From Coffea arabica (Eukaryota > Streptophyta > Magnoliopsida > Gentianales > Rubiaceae), in NCBI RefSeq assembly GCF_036785885.1, contig NC_092329.1:5828001-5892000 (forward strand): a DNA stretch of 64,000 bases, read 5' to 3'. Made by a program: the position numbers and the translations under genes. A model generated the notes under the pieces. It saw only the letters and a list, made by a program, of their open reading frames with translations, was not told the DNA's origin and made no database searches. Every line of letters starts with the position of its first letter. Positions within the stretch are counted from its first letter, which is position 1. Positions 11,495-21,946 of the stretch are shown in pieces.

Positions 11495-13584
11495 ACACGT
11501 ACCCGTAAGGAGGTGTCACAAACTCTAAAGGCAGCCGGAAATTGTAGCTTTATTCTTACTTTGTGTTGGTTCCGTTCAGATCTCCTACAGAAACCAGCAG
11601 TTTTTAACTTGTGTTTATACACCTTGTAATAGTAGCTTCGTGGTTGTAGTGTTAGCCTTTTCCTGACTTTGTTGATGGATGAGCTAAGCTTTAAAGTTGC
11701 TGACCTGAAAGAAAGAGGAGTGTGATGTGATGGTGGGAAAAATTGTGAAGCTGCAACAGAAGCATTCGTAGCATCATCAATCCAGTGGAGCTTTGTTGTT
11801 GGGATATAGCGGAGAGAAGATGATGATCAATCTCTTCCATTCCATTTTGTTGGTTGTTGCATGATAATTTGTAGGTGTAGTAGAATTGTGTTGGTGTCAG
11901 CGTCTGTCTAGGAATAAAATTTTTTTACTCTCTGTTGTTTAATTAATCCTTAGAATGCTCCCTCCCTCCCGTCATGTGTTGTTTACTGTAGCAGCCTTTA
12001 GGTTGTGATTTTATACACTGTGATGAATATTTAGAAAGCAATTGTTTTGTTGCTACTTATTTCGTGGCCTTTGTATCCTTAAAATTATTTCTCAATAAAT
12101 TCACATCGACCTGGTTTAATTTTTTGTGAAGTGTGCTTGGTATCGTGAAAATTACTCTCTATATCCATCATATTTTCTTGATCTGATAGGTAGGTAGACA
12201 ATATTACATGATAAAAACCCTTTAAAAAAAAAACAGAAAAGTTGTAAACTTGTAATAATAACAATGACAAGAAGAGTGCTTCTCTTATAAGCTTAGGGAC
12301 ATCCATGATAAAAGGTGCAATCTCGTTGGTACGAAGGAGTTTTGTTAAAAATACTTAATAATTATTGGAATATTGAAAAAAAAAAAAAGCTTTCTTGTTT
12401 AATTTGATTACATATAATTTTGTAATTTTGGGATTAATACAAGAGAATGCACGGTATTAATTTAGAATTGACTTGCACCTTTGTCGACGTAATCAAAGGC
12501 TCTAAATTTATTTCCTTGAAACTGTGTGTTTGGACAAACAAGATTTGAAGTAAAATAATTTAATTTACAAATTTTAATCACCTTTTTATATTTTCAATCA
12601 TCTTTTTATTTCACATACATCACATTACAAAAAATGATACAGTAATTATCTCAAGTAAGCCATCCAAATAAACTCTTCGCAATTGTTGTTGATTTTCTGA
12701 TTGGATTTGTTACCCTTTTACGAGCTGAACCGGGCCGGCAGGTGGGAGATGCAATTATTATGTATGGCGGGGACCGATGCAAGAGTAAAGCATAGCGTTA
12801 TTTTCATCGTACAATGTGCATGTGACCGGGCCACATTCTCATCTGGGATCAGTCAACCTCGGACTTAAATATGCCAATGCCACCACTACTGCTACTTCCT
12901 GCCTGGCGATGTTGGGGGCGAATCAATAACGGAAAACATTCGGGTAAGTGTTTGGATGCCCACTCTTTGAAAAAAAAAAAAAAAATTTTTGTTTAATTTG
13001 ATGCTACACTACTTTTTTTATGTAATCTATGGGAAATTAAAAAAATAATTAAATAATGTGTGTATGATGTAAGTCAAATGATTATTTCAAATAATGAAAT
13101 ATCTAAACACAAGATAGCCCTTAAAACATACGCAATTATGATAGTAATTTTGATGCGTGCATCTATTTTGAGCGTTCTTTACAAAATATGTAATACATGT
13201 TCTGAATTATCTTGTGCAAATAATTGATTAATTTGTATAATTTTCCTTCTGTTTATGTTGTCATTTTGCATGTATTTTTGAACTTTAGCTTTGCTGTCTA
13301 AAATAGAGGAACCTTCTAAAAAAATTATACACCGACAGTATATAAAAAAACTCACTCATATAATTATTAATATAGAAAAGATTGACACACAATGCTTTAT
13401 GGCAGTAGCATGACACTCTTAATATATATTTTATACAGCAACACATATGAGGAAAGAGCCAAAACACTCAAAAAAGTTATTCAACCATCATATAACTTAG
13501 TGGCCAGCGGTGACGGCCAAGATACATAATACTAGTAATATATTTGTGCTCTGTAGATTTGGTAAATGAAACAGGTGAATTAAG
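11495..13584. other. Convergent intergenic space, no gene seen
   Basis: This is the 3' UTR of the Pumilio gene and then AT-rich DNA to the 3' end of the minus-strand snakin gene. It holds two MITE-like relics (12525-12672 and about 12950-13115), each bounded by GTGTTTGGA-like and TCCAAA/TCTAAACAC-like ends. Confidence 0.5.
12525..12672. repeat. MITE-family copy
   Basis: Begins GTGTGTTTGGAC, carries the core TTTCACATACATCACATTAC and GATACAGTAATTATC, and ends ATCCAAATAAAC. A diverged member of the same family as 22981-23118. Confidence 0.55.
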
Positions 13585-14058
13585 TCAAGGGCATTTAGGC
13601 TTGCCCTTGGAGTTCTTCTTGTCCCTGTAGCAGGGGCACTCGTGCTTGTTCCCATAAGTTCCCGAAGGCACGCAATTGCACTCTTGACAGCAAATTTTGC
13701 AGTATTTCAAGCATCTATCTTGCACTCCAGCCTTCGAGCACCTCACTCCACATTTTGAATCACAAAAGCCTGTGACCAACCAAGTAGAAAAAATTGAGAT
13801 TAAAAGCAAAGGATAATAAATTCACAAGAATAAATGTATGCGTTACAGGTGAAAACAAAATTCGCAGCTTATTAGTATAATTGGCCAGACAGGTGCATGC
13901 GTTGGTACGTAGGAAGATGTTGTTAATTTCAATCATTATGTCTTGTATCCCGTCGAGGTTAAGAAGAAGATCTTACTTGATCCAGCCATTGTGGTTGGGA
14001 TGAAGGAGGAGTTGAGAACAAGAGCAAGGAGGAGCAAAGTGAAGAAGACTAGCTTCAT
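13585..14058 (-). CDS. SN1: Snakin-1 / GASA cysteine-rich antimicrobial peptide
   Basis: Two exons on the minus strand: 14058-13977 (82 nt) and 13769-13585 (185 nt), joined by a GT-AG intron (donor GTAAGA, acceptor GTCACAG). They encode 88 residues, the same length as potato snakin-1. Residues 1-24 or so are a secretion signal ([18 protein letters not shown]). MAGSSFCDSKCG follows, then the GASA domain with all 12 cysteines, including CxxxCxxRC, CLKYCxICC and the end KPKCP. Snakins are secreted, disulfide-bonded peptides active against bacteria and fungi, and related GASA proteins respond to gibberellin. The signal-peptide exon and mature-domain exon split at the usual place. No key residue is missing. 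A TATA box lies at 14221-14228. Confidence 0.96.
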
Positions 14059-14220
14059 CTTTCTGGGCTCTCAAGAAACTGATCAGGCAGAATATATGTG
14101 GAAAATGTACTAGGAAAAGGCAGATGATTTGATAAATGCTAGGGGAAAGGAAAAGTAGTATGCTTAGGAGGGTTGTGAGTGATTCGTTGTTCATGATCAG
14201 AAAGGGCTTAGTTGGGGGGG

Positions 14221-14228
14221 AATTTATA
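14221..14228 (-). promoter_or_regulatory. TATA box of the snakin gene
   Basis: On the minus strand this reads TATAAATT, about 165 bp upstream of the ATG at 14058. It is placed for a leader of roughly 130 bases. Confidence 0.55.
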
Positions 14229-14624
14229 GCATGATGGTCTGTCTGTGGTAGGTAGAGGAGAAGAGCAGGAGAGGGCTTGTTGGAGTCTAGTTGTTAAGAT
14301 TAAGCCATGTAAAGACTGACAAGTGGCTTCTATTTGTAAATGCTGTTTAAAGATCGTCCCGTTTGAATAGTACATTCTTTTTTCTTTTTTTTGTTGAAAC
14401 TTTTGTGAAAAAAAAAGAAAAAATCTTGTAGTAATATGATATAGATAAAATAAAAAGATAATTAAAAATTCTTTTACACAAACTCACAATTCAAATATCC
14501 AAGCTACATTGGTCAAGTTCAAACAATTAAAAAGACTTGAGAAAAAATGGAAATTACGAAGCTTCATTCGTGACCCTTCCCATGACTTCGGACAACTGTC
14601 TTAAGGTGTCGAGGACTGTCAATC

Positions 14625-14824
14625 TGTTGGCCTAATCAGCAACATCCCTCAGATCCCGGCTCGAAGGGACTAACCGCCCAGCCCGTGGCACCCAGGGGTG
14701 CAGCCCCTCATGCTGGCCGAGCGTGGTACGGTGCTTTGCGCTGCCATTGTGGTTAAGGAAATAAAGTTGCGCCTTCGCTAACAGCTATAGCTTTTGGTGT
14801 AATGGTAAGCGCTTGATCCTGACA
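14625..14824 (+). repeat. TRIM left LTR
   Basis: 200 bp, TG...CA termini. It includes an A-box-like TGGTGTAATGG at 14795-14805. Confidence 0.95.
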
Positions 14825-14826
14825 AG

Positions 14827-14838
14827 TGGTATCAGAGC
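14827..14838 (+). other. TRIM primer binding site (initiator tRNA-Met)
   Basis: TGGTATCAGAGC, the standard plant PBS complementary to the 3' end of tRNA-iMet, two bases downstream of the LTR. Confidence 0.93.
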
Positions 14839-14883
14839 GAGGTCGCGGGTTCGAGTCTCCCTGGCTGTTGCTGGGGGAGGAAT

Positions 14884-15083
14884 TGTTGGCCTAATCAGCA
14901 ACATCCCTCAGATCCCGGCTCGAAGGGACTAACCGCCCAGCCCGTGGCACCCAGGGGTGCAGCCCCTCATGCTGGCCGAGCGTGGTACGGTGCTTTGCGC
15001 TGCCATTGTGGTTAAGGAAATAAAGTTGCGCCTTCGCTAACAGCTATAGCTTTTGGTGTAATGGTAAGCGCTTAATCCTGACA
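14884..15083 (+). repeat. TRIM right LTR
   Basis: 200 bp, one substitution from the left LTR. Followed directly by the target duplication CAATC. Confidence 0.95.
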
Positions 15084-18000
15084 CAATCTCATGTTAATTT
15101 TCCATTACGCTCGCGTCATGAGAACATCGTTAGACTCAGCGGAAGGGATTGTAAGTATGATATCATGTGTTCAAGACTTCTCATTTATTAAAAGGAAATT
15201 TTTTTAATTTAACTTGAATAAGTAAACTAATCAAAAATAGCAATAAGCAAGGATCAGGCCGTCTTATCTAGAATATGAAAAAAAAAAATTGACTTCCAAG
15301 CAAAGAAGATGAAGAGGCAAAAGGCAATGGGCCTTTACAGCTAAGAATTGGTGGTATGGGTGGGTTACACCACAAAACCTGATGACATAGAATTACTTCT
15401 CGGAAACGGTACAAAACTTTCAACCACCCATACATATTACATGCTCTACTGAACAACTGAGCCATGCAACGTTAGGAGTGTAGCGGTGACGAGTTTTGGA
15501 AAAGAAGCAGCCCCCACAGCCACGATCGGAGTACCAAACGCCTTCTGGTATCGTTTACGCGGTTGTGACCAAACACCATTAGTCTGAAATTTCCGTAGCC
15601 CATTATCGTGATGGTGATTGATTGCCAAGCTTGCAATTTAAAATTCGCAGCCGCTATTCGACAGTGTATATTGGATAAACTCTATTCCGTGCAATAGCTC
15701 GTCAATCATACGAAGGAATAAGACGTACCATGTAAGCCTTATATGACGGCCAATTATTCCAATACGGATTTGAATTCCAGTTAGTAAAAAGACACTATAC
15801 CAACTCTACTATTTCGACTAATTCAAAAAACAACAAGCTTGTGATTAGTGGAGACGCATTCGAGCAATTGGACGTACAAATGTTATTTTACACTCGAAAT
15901 ACGTATTACAGAAAATTCATAGTAGGAAATAATTAAGCGCTTCATGTATTGATTGTACGTCTTAAGTAATAAGCCAGAAATTCCAAAACCAGTGGCCGGT
16001 GAGCTGCGGCTGATTCCGCTGCAGAGGTTATTTAGAGCATTCTGGAAAGCCGTTAAAGGGCTGTCTAATCAAGAATTAATGGTTAAAGCCACCGCCCTAC
16101 TGCGACCAGTCACGAACTTTACACCTTGCATGAAAAGAGAACGGTCGGCCCTATTGTCCTTCGGCGATCAAAAGTTCTCCAACTCTCTCCAGACATGTGA
16201 CATGTCTTGCTCAGGTTTTGCAAAGACCAAATCTTTTATCTAGAAGCTTATTAAGGTAATTTTGAGCCTTTAGTCCCCTTACATTTGTTTCTTATGAACT
16301 GAAAAATCAACTGTCCATAAAAAAAAGAAAAAGTTACTAATTGTTTCACACTTCCATTTGTTTCAAGGATTACCTAGTACGATCAGGGGAAAACAAATTG
16401 AATTTTCTTCAACGGAAAATATTTTGCAGGAACTATTTTTGGGGGATATCCTTTCTGCTCTCATATTTGGCCAAAATTTACAAAGTAGGTCTCCTTTTGA
16501 TTATCTGTTTTAAGGTTTTTTGCACTTGGTAGTTTTAATGTTTCAAAGCTTGGTAGATTTTGCAGTACTTTGTGTCAATTTTTCCGCTTATGTGTTGTTA
16601 AGGGTTTCAGTTGGTGTTTGATTCCTTAAGCTAATAATGTGTCGTTTTTGCCGACTGAAGGTGGTTTGCCAAGAACCCCAGCTTTAGCAACAAAAAGTTT
16701 TTCTTTTATTTATTTAGTTATTTTGGTTGAGAATAAAAAACAAAATGGTTAAACTTCGTCTTATATCTTTTTCTTGTGAAATTAAAAATTGGACTATTAC
16801 CGTTTGTCCTCGGATCCAATTGGGCCTTCGGGGCCACATTTACTGTGAGAAGTTGAAGCTTCACAGGATTGATTGCAGATAACATACTGGACGACAACCT
16901 TTTGTTCTTGCAAGAGGAGTAAAAATACAGAGGGGGACCAGCTCTCTTGGTTTTGTTTTATTTTGGTATAATCCACAGGTATCTATATCCGTTTAAAATG
17001 ATCTGTGACTAATCCTGTTCGAGTCGGGTCCGGCCTCTTGCAGGAAAGCTGTTCCAATGTTGTCCTTTCCATTTCCATGGATTTTGAATATGATATCTCA
17101 TGGTTAAGGGATGGAAGCCCTTTCTGCTTGCACTAACATCCGTTGGTTTGGTTTTGTTTTATGACTCAACAGTCCGTACTTCTCAACTAAGCCAACTTGT
17201 GTTGGCTTCTTTTTCCAATTTATTTCTTCTAAATTTAAGGAACCTTTTATTCATTCCCCTAACCAATCTAACAGGACATTGAATGCAACCTTTTTTTTTT
17301 TTTGTGGGTTCAATAAAGACTTCAAACCTAATAAAGGGATAGGAGAAAGGGAAAAAAAAAACTTGACAGTCGAACTAGGTTCTTTACGATCATTTGGTTA
17401 ATTTCCCTACCAATTACATTAGGTTTTGGGACACAGAATGCATTCCTGACATGGATTTGTATCATTTATGGAGTTGAAAAATAATTAGAGACAGGTGCCT
17501 CCCAAAAAAGAAAAAAAGTAAATTAGGGAAAGGTCCTGAAGTGTGAATCACCTGGCTCTGGATGGGGCAGTATTGGGCCAACAAGAATTACAAGTTTTAA
17601 TCCATAGGTAGCCAATGAGTTGGGTAGGCAGGATTTAGTTAGGATACAAAAATATGCTGTACACCCAAGGTAGCCCATATGCCGTTGTCTGCTTTGTTAC
17701 GGCGGGAAAACAATATGGGCAAACTGCTAGTCTAATCTGGTTGAGTTTACCCATCACAAATGGAAGCTCCCAAAAGGTTTTCTCCCACATCCCTCGTCCC
17801 AGATTCAGGCGTGGCTTCACTGGCCCAAGTTAGGGTCCTTTTCGAAATTTGTTCTGGTGATGTGACTTACAAAATCGGATGCTTAAATTCGACCCAAAAG
17901 TTACAGTATCAGAAAATTATGACCAAAAAGAAAACTCAAAGAATTGAAGATTTTTTAATTGCTGTCTTTCGCCTATTAGCTCCTTTTATTTCTTTTTCGG

Positions 18001-18543
18001 TCGTACATTAATATCTCGTTGATGGTATTCGTGTACCTAAAAGTTAAAAAGTAAAGTATAAGGCTAGATAGATGATCGTGAATTCTCTAATTCGATTCTT
18101 AAATTTTCTTGATTCTCCCTTTCCCGTATAAGGCTAGTGTCTCCCTTTGAACAAAACCTCCAGAAAAATAATTAAATTAAAGCTTCTTCTCCAAGTTGGA
18201 TGATTGAATAGTGAATGAATTCCTCCGTATAGCAACTGCACAGACTTTAAAAAAAAAAAAAAGGGAGTAGAAACTTATCTGAGATTTAGACGAGTCAAAA
18301 GTTGCTAAAGCAATAATATTCCGTCCCCAACATTTTCTCAACTAAACTTTGGTAAGTGCATCAATCAAACAACAATGGTCCTCTCCTTTCCTAAGTTTTA
18401 TTTAGGAGACAACCTAAGTGGTTGACGACTTTTGGCAAACCAACAAAGAGATGGACCGGCCTTTCTATGACTTCCTCGAGCAAGTTTGGTATCCTAAATT
18501 CCAAATTTTTACTTGCTGACACACTAGAATGAATGAAGTGGAG

Positions 18544-18581
18544 CTTTTCTTTTCTTTTCTTTCTTTCTTTCTTTCTTCTTT
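18544..18581. repeat. (CTTT)n pyrimidine microsatellite
   Basis: CTTTT/CTTT repeats in an intergenic position. Confidence 0.85.
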
Positions 18582-19638
18582 AGTATTGAGTATTGGAGAA
18601 GCCAACCAGAGTGTCACTACTCACTTAGGGTCTAAATTTGTTTGATGTTGAATATTTCAATTTGAAGAAGAAGAAGAAATGAAGCCATAAAAAATGAGTA
18701 CACTTCTTAGGTTGGTATGACTCCACTCCACATGGAAATGTTGTGTCAAAATTTGACATATAGACCATAAATGTCTAGTACCAAACTAGTAATTATTATC
18801 TTTTCTTGAAGGGCCGAAGGGATCTTTATTGGGAAAGAAAATAATAGGGTGCGAAGCCATGGAGCGAGAGACAAAATACTTACTAGGCTTTTTCACAATA
18901 CTTACTAATTGATTGGAGCTATGGAAGAAAACAAAACTCAAAAAAGGGTCCATTTTGATGCTACTAAACTACTGCCAAAATGCGAGTACACATTACCAAG
19001 TGCTCTCTCGTCAAACCACCTAGCTTAAGCTTTGCCATTCTTCTCCGCAATTTCCGCCCGAAACTCACACCAGCTTAATGTGATCCCCCTCCCATCAAGA
19101 AAAAGAGGGCTAAGAACTTTTACTGAAAATATATATTATAACGATTTAATGTATGTATGTAAAAATAAAAGATGTGTTTATGAAAGATAAATATTTTTTT
19201 TGAAAAATCAAAAAGTGTATTTCCTAGGTAACCTTCCTTCACAAACACATACACTAAAAGATTTCTTAACTCAAAAAAAAAAAAAAAAAAGAAATACTCG
19301 AGTTTAAGAATGCAAAGGTTAAAATACGACTGGGTTCTTCTGTCTTTACCAAAATAAATAAATAAATAAATAAAAGAAAATTTCCCATAACTGTGAGAGA
19401 ATCAAATTTTTTTGAAGATCATGTAGTCTGCGGATGAATCAAATTACGAATAAAAAAAGGTTGGTACTTCAAAATCAATCTACTGGGATACTCAGTCCTA
19501 CATGTGATCTTGTGTTGGTATTCTTTTTTAACCTTTAGCATTTTACACGTTAGTTGATTCCATTGAGAATCTCAAACTTTCAATTTCAGCTTTTGACTTT
19601 GACTTCAGTCTATTTAAGACACCTGTCAGCATGGCAAA

Positions 19639-19639
19639 A

Positions 19640-19671
<32 letters not shown>
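19639..19671. repeat. (AAT)n microsatellite
   Basis: About eleven tandem AAT units. Confidence 0.92.
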
Positions 19672-19672
<1 letters not shown>

Positions 19673-19789
19673 GAGCGAACAGTTGCGACTCCCAACCCGC
19701 AGTTAACTGAAGACTTGAGCCTCAGTTCTTTTATGGCTACTGAATACTGCTGAGTGGGTATATTTTTTCCCATGAAAAATATATAATTT

Positions 19790-19880
19790 TTTATTTTAAA
19801 TTATCTTTTTATTTCATATAATTGTGTCAAAAAATAATACTATAATAAATATATTAAATAATATTTCAAATAATTATCTA
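19790..19880. repeat. MITE-family relic
   Basis: ATTATCTTTTTATTTCATAT, then AAAAAATAATACTATAATAAATATAT..AATATTTCAAATAATT, a decayed version of the dispersed CTACAGTA-core family. Confidence 0.4.
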
Positions 19881-21735
19881 TGCAATAAGTACTGCCGTAT
19901 GAATTGCTCGATATCTATAACTTGCTATTAGGACAGTGATATAAATCAGATCGTGCTGAACGATTTTCAACAATTGATTAATGAAATTTACTTTTAACCT
20001 GCTATTAGGTGTATAAAAAAAAAATTGTTTGCCCGGTTCTTGATGATTGCCACCATTCTAGACCAATACAAAACATCTCTTGCTAATTGAGAGGCCAAGA
20101 TGATTAAGTATTAGTGAGAAGCATGGACTAAAGAAAAGCAAAAAAAAAAAAAAAAAAAAAAGACAAATATCGTGTACACGCATCATTTCCCTATACACCC
20201 TACAATGCACAATAATGAGGGGTGGGATGCACAATACATGAACAAAAAGAAGCGCTGTGGTTTTGCTTTCAAAGTTTAAAACAAGTTCAAATGGACAATA
20301 GTTTCATGAGCAATCATGAACACCATGCGTGCTTGAGATTACTGATTAATGGAGCCGTTTAAATTTCAGGCTATGATATCCGATGATAATACAAAATTTT
20401 GAAATTTTAATCACTTGACTGCTATAACCAATCATTATGGGCCATGGCGAACAAAGTCAAAATTTAATTCAATTATCCCTTTTCACACATATGGTTTGTC
20501 GGGCAAAGAGAGCCGGAGGGTAACTACAGAGTATAGAACAATAATAGAAGATAGAAGAAATGAAAATTGAAAAGACTTTTAGCGCTCCGTGACGAGCGCA
20601 TTGATTGGGAGAATTTTGCTGCCGTTATGTTAGGTGCGTAACATCCATCCAGGCTCCATACAAGATAGAAATGCCAAAAAAGTTATCCTTAAGTTCCATG
20701 GCTGGAATTAGGGTTAGAAAGGAAGAACTTAAGTGGAGAATGAGTAGACAAGGAGCAACTGTTTACTTGTTTTCTCTACTGGATTACGCAAAATAGAAAA
20801 TGCAATCGAGATAAGAGAGAGGGGAACTAAGAAGCAATAAGATGGACAACAATTAGAAGAGGGTTTTTAGAGTTCTTTTCGTAATTAAGTTCAGGTTCGA
20901 ATTCTGAACCTCAATCTGACAATTAGGGATATGAATAATGTGGGGCGAGATGAGAGGATAAAAAAAAAAGAAGAGGATAACGACAATGCTGATAGCAGTA
21001 AGGGAAAACAAAAATAAACCATCAAAAGAGCAAATCTGTAGCCTCCAAGCTACGTAAATTATTGTTATTAAATTAATGGCAGTCCAAGAGTAGAGTACCC
21101 AAACCACATTGGACCTGAGTATTGCAATTTGCGCGGCGCATGATGTCCCATGCCGCCCTCATCTCAACCCTGGTCCCACTTGCTCTTGCGCGCACAGGAA
21201 ACTTTTTATCTCCATGCACCATTTTTCAAGGGATAGGATTTTTTTCCCCGTACACGGATGTTACGCTCGTATAACGACTGTATCATGGGAATATGATAGG
21301 ACGCAGCAGTATTTAAAAAAGTGGATTCAAACTTGATTTGATCCGATTTTTTTAAAGACTAAATGGTTTTAATCATACTACTATATCAACTCAACGGGTG
21401 GTGTAATCTAATCTAAACCATTGAATATTTAAAAATCGAATCTATCCAAATTTTAACTAAAAAATGTACTGGAGGAGTGGTAACCGCTGTAACAACAAAG
21501 CAAAGCAGTAATATTGGCATTTTTGTTACTTCAATTTTTCATTCAAGACGGCTCCAAAAACATGAATTTTATCTTAAGAATGGATGTGTCGCATTAATTT
21601 AGCCCAAGCCAGTGTTAACTTAAAAGGTAATTAGATGCATCTGCTGCTAACTGCCCTCGGCCAAGAAAAACAAATCTTTAATGCAAGTAGTCACTATAAG
21701 TTACGTTCTTTTTCTGTCAAGTAAAGTAATTACTT

Positions 21736-21930
21736 TTTTTTTTTTTTTTGTCTGACAGAGGGGATATCCGGGCCATCGGATAAACCGGACCCGACTAATC
21801 CCTCACCGGTCCGAGAGGAGAGGTCCCATCCCCCGAATACGATAACCATGGAATTCGAACCCTGGCCAGCACTGGACAACAGCTCCTAAGGAGGCGTGCT
21901 ATGACCAATCGAGCTGCCCACGAGGAGCTT
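21736..21930 (-). mobile_element. tRNA-derived SINE, minus strand
   Basis: Read on the minus strand it has an A box CAGCTCGATTGG (plus 21905-21916), a B box GGTTCGAATTCC (plus 21850-21861), a body of about 180 bp and a poly-A tail (poly-T at 21736-21749). It is flanked by a perfect 16-bp target duplication AGTAAAGTAATTACTT (21720-21735 and 21931-21946). The RNA polymerase III boxes, A tail and long duplication together define a SINE moved by LINE machinery. Confidence 0.93.
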
Positions 21931-21946
21931 AGTAAAGTAATTACTT

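Larger units (their letters stand above)
14625..15083 (+). mobile_element. TRIM retrotransposon (459 bp, complete)
   Basis: Two 200-bp direct repeats (14625-14824 and 14884-15083) differ at one base (GCTTGATCC against GCTTAATCC). Each begins TGTTGG and ends TGACA. The internal region is only 59 bp. It starts two bases after the first LTR with TGGTATCAGAGC, the primer site complementary to initiator tRNA-Met, and ends in the purine tract GGGGGAGGAA next to the second LTR. A perfect 5-bp target duplication CAATC lies at 14620-14624 and 15084-15088. No coding capacity is present. This is a terminal-repeat retrotransposon in miniature, mobilised in trans, and its near-identical LTRs point to a recent insertion. 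Confidence 0.95.
15089..21719. other. 6.6 kb without a supported gene
   Basis: No exon series or known protein could be read on either strand. The longest open frames (for example 15953-16243) match nothing I recognise and have no splice partners. The region holds microsatellites (18544-18581, 19354-19375, 19639-19671), several poly-A runs (18249, 19275, 20139) and a MITE-like relic near 19790-19880. Confidence 0.5.

Noticed and set aside
14780-14875. A possible tRNA gene (tRNA-like A and B boxes)
   Set aside because: It spans the end of a TRIM LTR, the PBS and the interior, and no acceptor stem or cloverleaf could be drawn. Treated as a feature of the TRIM.
15953-16243. A 96-codon open frame (VAGELRLIPLQRLFRAFWKAV)
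   Set aside because: No recognisable family, no credible start context and no splice partners. Kept out of the gene list.
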